A stretch of DNA of 64,000 bases from contig NC_022663.1 in the NCBI RefSeq assembly GCF_000157895.3, forward strand, positions 434,001 through 498,000, written 5' to 3'. Position 1 is the stretch's first letter; every line of letters begins with the position of its first letter. A program made the position numbers and the translations under genes. This DNA comes from Mycobacterium kansasii ATCC 12478. GTDB lineage: Bacteria > Actinomycetota > Actinomycetes > Mycobacteriales > Mycobacteriaceae. The notes under the pieces are model-generated. The model saw nothing but the letters and a program-made list of their open reading frames with translations. It did no database searches and had not been told where the DNA came from. Positions 9,234-16,464 of the stretch are shown here, piece after piece.

Positions 9234-9293
9234 GGAGCCCAGGGATGGGGAATTTCGATGAGCGTCAGTGGGGAATTTCAGTGAGCGCGGTCA
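9234..9293 (-). repeat. IS21 right terminal repeat
   Basis: Read inward on the minus strand: subrepeats GCTCACTGAAATTCCCCA and GCTCATCGAAATTCCCCA, matching the left end at 4265-4324. The outer base at 9293 abuts the immunity-gene fragment. Confidence 0.75.
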
Positions 9294-9490
9294 CGGTTTG
9301 CGTTGAGCCGCAGGATGATCTAGACACCATCCACTGGCGAGGTGATCAAACCGAAGGCCTCCCCGAGCGTGTGTCAGACATTCCCAACGAGTATCGGCAT
9401 ACGCCGCCGCCGATACCTGCCCCGGAAACACCGCGCAATGAAGCCTCGCCGGCAGTCAATGAACCCCGGCGTTACGCAAATCCGCTGTAG
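9294..9490 (+). pseudogene. 3' fragment of the 171-aa immunity-like gene
   Basis: Encodes only the last roughly 65 residues (VCVEPQDDLDTIHWRGDQT to RRYANPL) of the protein that is complete at 20593-21108, with one substitution (V for A in the SPAVNEP segment). The 5' part is replaced by IS21 sequence at 9293. The frame continues into the IS21 end without a sensible start, so it is treated as broken. Confidence 0.8.
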
Positions 9491-9552
9491 GCGTGTCGAC
9501 AACGGCGCTGTCGGCGCTCTACTCCAAACTGGCCCGACCCGGTGTCTGAGAC

Positions 9553-10485
9553 CTAAACGGTGGTGCTGAGCGCTTCCAATGCGCCGAGTGCGTCGGCGGC
9601 GGCTCTCTGTACCGCCTTAAGCTGGCTGCCGACACCCGGCCCGTCGCCACGAATTTCGGCAACCACCGCCGCCGCCATTGCACGGCGTTCGGCTCGCGCG
9701 TACGCCTGTTCAATGGCGATGATCGTGCTCACCTGCGCCACAACGCTATCCAAATCTATAAACAGCGCGTCGAGATCGCGCATCTCCCTGCCGGTGTTGG
9801 TTTTCGCGCGGCGGGCCCGCCATAGCGCAACCAGGCGCTGATAGACGGGCTCACGGGCCGCACGCACACCGTCACCCAGCGGGCCATAACTGAGTTGCTC
9901 GCCCGGCTGTCGATCCAGCAGTTAGCGCACCGCGATCATCAGCTCACCAGCGGCGCGAAAATCAGTCGGCACCTCTCCGCGTAACCGCCGTGCGACGTCT
10001 GCGCGGATCACCTCGATCGGCGCGCTCGGATCAACATCCTCTGCCACCAGCGTGCCGTGCGCCGAGACGCGGATCGCCTCGGCAACCGCTCGGTGCACCG
10101 CGTTGCGTCGTACGGCGACAACCGTTGTATCGCCGCGTATTTCGGCGATGACCGCGGCCGCCATCGCCTGCTGCTCGGCCAATACGTAGGTCCGCTCAAC
10201 CTCTGCTGCGGCGATGGCCGCCAACAACACATTCAGTACGTCACGTAGCAGTGCCCGCACCTCACGTTGACCAGCGAGCCACTGCTCCCGTCGTGCTTCG
10301 AGCACCTCACGGCGGGCATGCCACAGCCGCGTCAGGTGTCCATACAGCTCGGCGCGGGCCGTCTTCAGGGCCTCGTACAGCACGCCTTGCGCGATAGTGG
10401 CCGGCCGCGGCTCGATGTCGAGCTGAATAACGGCGTGTAGCAACTCGAATGCCGCGCGCTCGTCCGCGAACACTTCGCCGGGCAT
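9553..10485 (-). pseudogene. alpha-helical duplicated-domain protein, nonsense copy
   Basis: The left-arm copy of the gene at 19598-20530. It is colinear and nearly identical, but one base change turns the TAT tyrosine codon of the right copy (in AVRYLLDRQPG) into TAA at 9922-9924. The first half (from 10485) and the second half (an ATG at 9867) remain open separately. Only the right-arm copy can make the 310-residue protein. Confidence 0.8.
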
Positions 10486-10915
10486 CACCACCGATGGTTA
10501 CGTCAAGCACTCGCTGGGTCGCATCGACAAGGTTGGACATCGCAATTCCTGCCGCGTTGGCCGCGGTTGCATTCTTGGTCGCGATGACCGCATTCACTGC
10601 GGCAACTTTTGATTCTGTTGACCCCTGACCGGAAATGATCTGGTCAATCTCCTCGTTGCCCGACTTCGCAATTTCTTTCAGTCGGTCACGCAAATGATTC
10701 ACCGCGTCCGCGACACGATCACTCTGCTCACTTTTAACCTGGCACTGGTGAGCAATCGTGGTGAGACGTTGCTCGCCACGCCAATACCGATCCAACAAAT
10801 CCTCAGCAGTTCGACCCTGATTAACTCCCAACTGCGTCCGCCTGTCGGGCAGATCGCTGGCCTCGTTGCGTTTGACCGCCCCTGCATTGCTCCAATAGGT
10901 GACCGCAGATGTCAC
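10307..10915 (-). pseudogene. truncated Rv2082-like 5' fragment (left arm)
   Basis: From GTG at 10915 the frame reads VTSAVTYWSNAGAVKRNEASD and continues with the Rv2082-like N-terminal domain (LGVNQGRTAEDLLDRYWRGE) to DVTIGGDAR at about 10499. It then runs out of homology into an unrelated frame of the adjacent gene. It shows what the native N-terminus of the Rv2082-like family looks like, since both longer copies have lost theirs. Same structure at 19168-19776. Confidence 0.65.
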
Positions 10916-10979
10916 CGCATCCGGTCGTCCGCACCACCACGGACCTACCAATACGGCCGACCACTTGCCCGGCGGAAGG

Positions 10980-11519
10980 TCAGCCGGCACCGCACAAGGC
11001 CTTCATTTTCGCGTCTTTAGCATTGACATCGTCAATTGCTGCTTGAAGCGCCGGATCGTCGCGATTCAAGAAGCTACCCATTGCGTTGGTACTACTGTAG
11101 GCCTCGGCCAACATGAGCGCCGCGGTGCGATCGCCGGGAGCGAGCGCAGGGGCGGCATTCACCGCCTGTACGAGCATCACCGCCCCGTTAGCTAAGGCAG
11201 TGGCTGCAAGCGCTGGATTGTTGCCATGGGTGTCAATTTGAACTGCACGTGCCGCCATTTTGTACATCTCGCACAACTTCTGATGGGCGCCCGCGACTTC
11301 AGCCGCGGTGTATGTCGGCGATGCTGTCGTGGCCGGTGCTGCGGCTGGGCTGCTGGATGTCGGGCGCGTCAAAGCCACGATCAAGGCTGCAGCGCTCAGC
11401 ACTATGGCCACGATGCCGATGCCCGCTAAGGCTGCCAGCGGCCAGCTGCGTGAGCGTGGTGCGAGCTGAACGGGATACGGCGGTGTCCACTGCGGTGCGG
11501 GCGGCTGGTTAGTCGTCAC
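10980..11519 (-). CDS. Rv2081c-like single-pass membrane protein (left arm)
   Basis: 179 residues. A Pro-rich head (PAPQWTPPYPVQLAPRSRSW), a membrane helix (ALAGIGIVAIVLSAAALIVA), a Ser/Ala/Pro stalk, then an outer domain with KLCEMYKMAARAVQ and a terminal KALCGAG. The GTG at 11519 overlaps the upstream stop (GTGA); an ATG at 11555 would also work. The first roughly 60 residues are identical to the right-arm copy, but the outer domain differs at most positions. That pattern suggests exchange between paralogues. Function unknown. Confidence 0.75.
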   Translation of the reverse strand: MTTNQPPAPQWTPPYPVQLAPRSRSWPLAALAGIGIVAIVLSAAALIVALTRPTSSSPAAAPATTASPTYTAAEVAGAHQKLCEMYKMAARAVQIDTHGNNPALAATALANGAVMLVQAVNAAPALAPGDRTAALMLAEAYSSTNAMGSFLNRDDPALQAAIDDVNAKDAKMKALCGAG

Positions 11520-13579
11520 CTCAGTAAGGTTATTCGCGCTGTCGCGCTTGCGCACTCCACTGCGTATCGGCAGCGTCCGGTGTCGATGATCGCTGCGCCC
11601 ATAGCGGTGACATTGTGGTCGGGGTATGCGGTCAGTACTGATTGGCGGATTTCTGTGGTCTTGTCGCGTAGTAGTTCGGCTTCGTTGTCGGGGACGCCGT
11701 ATTTGCGGACGGCGGCGATGGCGACTGCTTGGGCGACGCGGGGTAGTCCGTCTTGGCGGCGGACGTGGTCGATTAGGGTTGGCCCGAGTTCGTCGATGGT
11801 GGGTGCGGTGCGTGCGGTGCGGTCGCCGCTGAGCGCGGGGGCGTCGGGTCCGGCTTCGCTGATGTAGGCATGGGGGTGGTGTACGGCTGCGACCGTGACG
11901 GCGCCGAGCAGATCTTCAACCGTGGCGTCGCGGCGTCGGGTGGCCGGTTCAAGCAGGGTCAGGTGAGCAGGCAGTCGAACATGTGGGGGTATCCAGCCGC
12001 CTGCGAGGTCGGTGACCAGCAGGGTGGTTCGCGCGTCGTCGCGTAGCCCGGCGGCCCAGGAGAGGGCCGGTTCTTGGCGGGCTACCGCATCGACGATGCG
12101 CCGCAGGCGTTGCTGTTCTGCTGTTCGCCGCCCGGTGTCGCCAGCGGCGGCGCCCGCGGCTGCGGCTACCGTGGCGCCGGTTAGTGGTGCGGAGGCGCTG
12201 GTTGTTTGGTTCTGGGCAGCGGCTTGGCTGGTGGACTTGGCTACCGGTGATACCAGTGAGCTGCCGGCCGAGGGTGATGATGAGGCGGAGGCCGCCACGG
12301 CCGCACCCGAGACGGGCCCGGTCGGCGTCGGTGGTGCAACCGGTGGGGTGACGACGGGTGGGCGCAAGTCGGCGCCGTATGCGGGCAAGGGGCCGGCTGG
12401 CGTGGCACTGACCGGTGCGACGGGTGCGGGGGTTTGGCCGCTGGTCATCATCGGTGCAACTGAGGTCATGGTGGTATCGGCCGGGGCTGATAGCACCGGG
12501 GCCGGGCTGGCAGCCGCCGCGCCTGCGTCGGGAACATGCGGCACAACCGGTGCGCTGGCCGGGATTGTCGGGGTCCCCGCCACGGGTGCGGTAGTAGGCG
12601 GTGTTGCTGGTGAAAGTGGTTGGGTGGCCGAATGCACCGCGCCCTCCGACAGGGATTGCGTGCCGGCAGCCGCCGGTGCGCCGGTCATCATGCCGGTCGT
12701 AAACGACTGGCTCAACGACTGCGGTGACAACGGTGCAGCCGCGGCCGCCGGTGATGCTGGCTACGAAACGCCTGGCACCGACGGGCCACTGGTAGCGGGA
12801 ACACCGGGCGGTGGCGTCGGAGTGATGGTATTCGTTGGTGGGACTGCTGGAGCCATTTGAGCACCTGCGAATGGCGCCGTTCGAGCGGGTGTTTTGGGTG
12901 AGCTGTCACTCGCTGGCGGGGCAACTGGCCCTATTTGAGCACCATTGAATGGCGCGATTTCGGGCAATGCTTTCGAGGCTTCTTCACCCGCCGGCGTTGC
13001 AGGTGCCAATTGCCCACCGCTGAATGGTGCTGCAGACGGCGCTGTCGACGGCGACTGCAAGTCTTCGGCGGTGATTGGCCGCGATGGTGCGGGACCGTCG
13101 AGATTCACGCCGTGCTTGCGCAGCCATGTGCGGGCATCACCACCGATGGTTACGTCAAGCACTCGCTGGGTCGCATCGACAAGGTTGGACATTGCAATTC
13201 CTGCCGCATTGGCCGCGGTTGCATTCTTGGTCGCGATGACCGCATTCACTGCGCCAACTTTTGATTCTGTTGATCCGCTACCAGAGATGATCTGGTCAAT
13301 CTCCTCGTTGCCCGACTTCGCAATTTCTGTCAGTCGATCACGCAAATGATTCACCGCGTCCGCGACACGATCACTCTGCTCACTTTTAACCTGGCACTGG
13401 TGAGCAATCGTGGTGAGACGTTGCTCGCCACGCCAATACCGATCCAACAAATCCTCAGCAGTTCGACCCTGATTGACTCCCAACTGCGTTCGCCTGTTGT
13501 GCAGATCGCTGGCCTCGTTGCGCTTGACCGCGCTGACCGGACCCCGTGAACTGGTCCACGGCGAACGAGAGTCGTTCAT
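11516..13579 (-). pseudogene. Rv2082-like gene, left arm, split by in-frame TAG
   Basis: The N-terminal domain (KRNEASDLHNRRTQLGVNQG, then a Pro/Ala linker with repeats such as PFSGGQLAPATP and PFNGAQIGPVAP) ends at a TAG at 12761-12763. The same frame continues to 11516 as a 404-residue C-terminal part nearly identical to the right-arm gene. At the stop the right arm reads GVSAPASP where this copy has GVS-stop-PASP. The 5' end is replaced by the IS3 terminus, which supplies an ATG at 13579. M. tuberculosis has a similar split pair, Rv3900c/Rv3899c (from memory), so the two halves might still be made separately from ATG 12730. Confidence 0.75.
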
Positions 13580-14177
13580 TGGTGGGTGCAGGTGGCAGCG
13601 TAGTGGGCGGGGGCTTGGTAGCCCAAGGCAGAGTGCCGCCGGTGATGGTTGTAGTCATGTTTCCAGTCGCTGATGACCACGCGGGCCTGGGCTAGAGACC
13701 AGAAGCTGTTGATGTTGAGGCATTCGTCGCGGATGCGGGAGTTAAATGATTCGACGTAGCCGTTTCGCCAAGGTTCACCGGGCGGGATAAAGTGCAGCCC
13801 GACGTGACCGTCGGCCCAGTCTGCCATTGCCGCACAGGCTAATTCGGGTCCGTTGTCGCATCTGAGCACGTTCGGATAGGTACCGCGTTGAGCGGCGATG
13901 CGGTCAAGTTCGTCGATGAGGTCCTCGCCGGTGATGCTGCGGTCTACCTTGTCGCCGAGACATTCGCGGGTGTGCTCGTCGATGATCGAGACGATCTTGA
14001 ACGGGCGCCCATCGGTAGTGGAATCGAACTGAAAGTCCACGGCCCAGACCCGGTTGGGGGCATCGGCGCATACCTCGGGCCGGGCGGTGGAGCTACCGCG
14101 TCGTTTACGGCGCCGCCGCTGCGGCACGCGCAAGCCTTCCTCACGCCAGAGCCGTTGCACCTTCTTGTGATTGACTT
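13576..14177 (-). pseudogene. orfB 3' part of interrupted IS3 copy 2
   Basis: Encodes the DDE core from VNHKKVQRLWREEGLRVPQ to the stop. The 5' part lies on the far side of the inner insertion (15945-16189). The host codons rejoin when the insert and one ACTT are removed. Confidence 0.85.
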
Positions 14178-14257
14178 TGGCCTGACCCCGATCGGTTGGT
14201 CCATGGCTTATGAGAGTCTTGCAGCCCACACTGTGGGCAGGAAGGCTCAACAAGATC

Positions 14258-14539
14258 ATGGCAACAAGGAAGCGGCATAGCCCCGAGCAGATCGTGCGTA
14301 AGCTGACGCTGGCGGATCGGCTGTTGTCCGAGGGCAAGGACACAGCGGCAGTGTGCCGCGAGCTGGGTGTGTCGGAGGCGACGTATCACCGATGGCGCAA
14401 TCAGTTCGGTGGTTTGAAGGCCGAGGATGCCAAGCGCCTGAAGGACCTCGAGCGCGAGAACGCAACGCTGAAGCGGCTCTTGGCAGATGCCGAGTTAGAG
14501 AAGGCTGCACTCAAGGAGATCGCGCGGGGAAACTTCTAG
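14258..14539 (+). CDS. IS3-family transposase OrfA, copy 3
   Basis: A 93-residue protein identical in sequence to the OrfA of copy 1 (MATRKRHSPEQ to ARGNF), with HTH plus coiled coil. Start and end are set by the same rules. It is intact and followed by an intact orfB in the -1 frame. Confidence 0.85.
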   Translation: MATRKRHSPEQIVRKLTLADRLLSEGKDTAAVCRELGVSEATYHRWRNQFGGLKAEDAKRLKDLERENATLKRLLADAELEKAALKEIARGNF

Positions 14540-15375
14540 GCCCGGAGCGTCGGCGGGCAGCCGTTCGTCACCTCCAGCGTGTGCTGGGGGTCAGCGAACG
14601 GTTCGCCTGCCGCGTGACCGGGCAGCATCGGGCCACCCAACGCCACGAACCCGCCGCCGAGACTGCCCAGGACCCCGATGCCGGCTTGCGGGCCTGGCTG
14701 CGCCGCTACGCCAAAGACCATCCGCGGCGTGGGTTTCGGCCCGCTTATCACGATGCCCGCGCTGAAGGTTGGCAAGTCAATCACAAGAAGGTGCAACGGC
14801 TCTGGCGTGAGGAAGGCTTGCGCGTGCCGCAGCGGCGGCGCCGTAAACGACGCGGTAGCTCCACCGCCCGGCCCGAGGTATGCGCCGATGCCCCCAACCG
14901 GGTCTGGGCCGTGGACTTTCAGTTCGATTCCACTACCGATGGGCGCCCGTTCAAGATCGTCTCGATCATCGACGAGTACACCCGCGAATGTCTCGGCGAC
15001 AAGGTAGACCGCAGCATCACCGGCGAGGACCTCATCGACGAACTTGACCGCATCGCCGCTCAACGCGGTACCTATCCGAACGTGCTCAGATGCGACAACG
15101 GACCCGAATTAGCCTGTGCGGCAATGGCAGACTGGGCCGACGGTCACGTCGGGCTGCACTTTATCCCGCCCGGTGAACCTTGGCGAAACGGCTACGTCGA
15201 ATCATTTAACTCCCGCATCCGCGACGAATGCCTCAACATCAACAGCTTCTGGTCTCTAGCCCAGGCCCGCGTGGTCATCAGCGACTGGAAACATGACTAC
15301 AACCATCACCGGCGGCACTCTGCCTTGGGCTACCAAGCCCCCGCCCACTACGCTGCCACCTGCACCCACCAATGA
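14533..15375 (+). CDS. IS3-family transposase OrfB, copy 3
   Basis: Intact DDE integrase-type subunit, about 280 residues, open back to 14353 through orfA for frameshift fusion. It differs from copies 1 and 2 by Tyr for His in IIDEYTREC. The partial copy at 15418-15902 shares this Tyr, showing a common origin for those two. It is the best candidate for an active element in the window. Confidence 0.85.
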   Translation, partial: LLGPERRRAAVRHLQRVLGVSERFACRVTGQHRATQRHEPAAETAQDPDAGLRAWLRRYAKDHPRRGFRPAYHDARAEGWQVNHKKVQRLWREEGLRVPQRRRRKRRGSSTARPEVCADAPNRVWAVDFQFDSTTDGRPFKIVSIIDEYTRECLGDKVDRSITGEDLIDELDRIAAQRGTYPNVLRCDNGPELACAAMADWADGHVGLHFIPPGEPWRNGYVESFNSRIRDECLNINSFWSLAQARVVISDWKHDYNHHRRHSALGYQAPAHYAATCTHQ

Positions 15376-15417
15376 ACGACTCTCGTTCGCCGTGGACCAG
15401 TTCACGGGGTCCGGTCA

Positions 15418-15944
15418 CCCCCAACCGGGTCTGGGCCGTGGACTTTCAGTTCGATTCCACTACCGATGGGCGCCCGTTCAAGATCGTCTCGATCATCGAC
15501 GAGTACACCCGCGAATGTCTCGGCGACAAGGTAGACCGCAGCATCACCGGCGAGGACCTCATCGACGAACTTGACCGCATCGCCGCTCAACGCGGTACCT
15601 ATCCGAACGTGCTCAGATGTGACAACGGACCCGAATTAGCCTGTGCGGCAATGGCAGACTGGGCCGACGGTCACGTCGGGCTGCACTTTATCCCGCCCGG
15701 TGAACCTTGGCGAAACGGCTACGTCGAATCATTTAACTCCCGCATCCGCGACGAATGCCTCAACATCAACAGCTTCTGGTCTCTAGCCCAGGCCCGCGTG
15801 GTCATCAGCGACTGGAAACATGACTACAACCATCACCGGCGGCACTCTGCCTTGGGCTACCAAGCCCCCGCCCACTACGCTGCCACCTGCACCCACCAAT
15901 GAACGACTCTCGTTCGCCGTGGACCAGTTCACGGGGTCCGGTCA
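15418..15944 (+). mobile_element. partial IS3 copy, head-to-tail with copy 3
   Basis: The last 527 bp of the same IS, joined directly to the end of copy 3. It holds only the C-terminal half of orfB (PNRVWAVDFQFDS onward, stop at 15900-15902) and a normal right end (GGTCCGGTCA at 15944). The first 713 bp are missing. The structure looks like a tandem dimer that lost the junction side of its second unit. Confidence 0.85.
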
Positions 15945-16189
15945 ACTTGCCAACCTTCAGCGCGGGCATCGTGATAAGCGGGCCGAAACCCACGCCGCGG
16001 ATGGTCTTTGGCGTAGCGGCGCAGCCAGGCCCGCAAGCCGGCATCGGGGTCCTGGGCAGTCTCGGCGGCGGGTTCGTGGCGTTGGGTGGCCCGATGCTGC
16101 CCGGTCACGCGGCAGGCGAACCGTTCGCTGACCCCCAGCACACGCTGGAGGTGACGAACGGCTGCCCGCCGACGCTCCGGGCCTAGAAG
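15945..16189 (-). pseudogene. orfB 5' part of interrupted IS3 copy 2
   Basis: Encodes LLGPERRRAAVRHLQ through DARAEGWQV, the N-terminal HTH part of OrfB. It stops at the inner insertion point and its continuation is 13576-14177. Confidence 0.8.
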
Positions 16190-16464
16190 TTTCCCCGCGC
16201 GATCTCCTTGAGTGCAGCCTTCTCTAACTCGGCATCTGCCAAGAGCCGCTTCAGCGTTGCGTTCTCGCGCTCGAGGTCCTTCAGGCGCTTGGCATCCTCG
16301 GCCTTCAAACCACCGAACTGATTGCGCCATCGGTGATACGTCGCCTCCGACACACCCAGCTCGCGGCACACTGCCGCTGTGTCCTTGCCCTCGGACAACA
16401 GCCGATCCGCCAGCGTCAGCTTGCGCACGATCTGCTCGGGGCTATGCCGCTTCCTTGTTGCCAT
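16183..16464 (-). CDS. IS3-family transposase OrfA, copy 2
   Basis: A 93-residue OrfA identical to those of copies 1 and 3. Its partner orfB is split, so this copy cannot make a full OrfAB transposase. A lone OrfA may act as a regulator or inhibitor in IS3 elements (general knowledge). Confidence 0.8.
   Translation of the reverse strand: MATRKRHSPEQIVRKLTLADRLLSEGKDTAAVCRELGVSEATYHRWRNQFGGLKAEDAKRLKDLERENATLKRLLADAELEKAALKEIARGNF

Larger units (their letters stand above)
4265..9293 (-). mobile_element. IS21-family element carrying IS3 and IS110 insertions
   Basis: istA (right) and istB (left) are on the minus strand between matching terminal repeats. The left end starts TGATCGCGCTCATCGAAA and the right end, read inward, starts TGACCGCGCTCACTGAAA; each is followed by a second partial repeat typical of IS21 ends. 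Without its two insertions the element would be about 2.4 kb, normal for IS21. istA is frameshifted and istB is split twice, so the element is dead. No target duplication is seen: the left flank is a truncated lipoprotein gene and the right flank a truncated immunity-like gene, pointing to a deletion or inversion at the element after insertion. Confidence 0.85.
9294..13533. repeat. left arm of a 4.2-kb inverted duplication
   Basis: This arm is the inverted counterpart of 16545-20790. Near-identical stretches are 9294 to about 11000, the first third of the membrane-protein gene, and about 11516-12745. Diverged stretches are the outer domain of the membrane protein and the N-terminal half of the Rv2082-like gene. 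The outer end coincides exactly with the IS21 boundary (9293/9294) and the inner end with the IS3 insertion. Confidence 0.85.
14178..15417 (+). mobile_element. IS3-family copy 3, inserted in copy 2
   Basis: Full 1240-bp copy in plus orientation with TGGCCTGACCCC at 14178 and GGGGTCCGGTCA ending at 15417. The left ACTT (14174-14177) matches the ACTT at 15945-15948, but those bases lie beyond the extra partial copy at 15418-15944. The target duplication therefore encloses copy 3 plus the partial copy as one unit. Confidence 0.88.
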
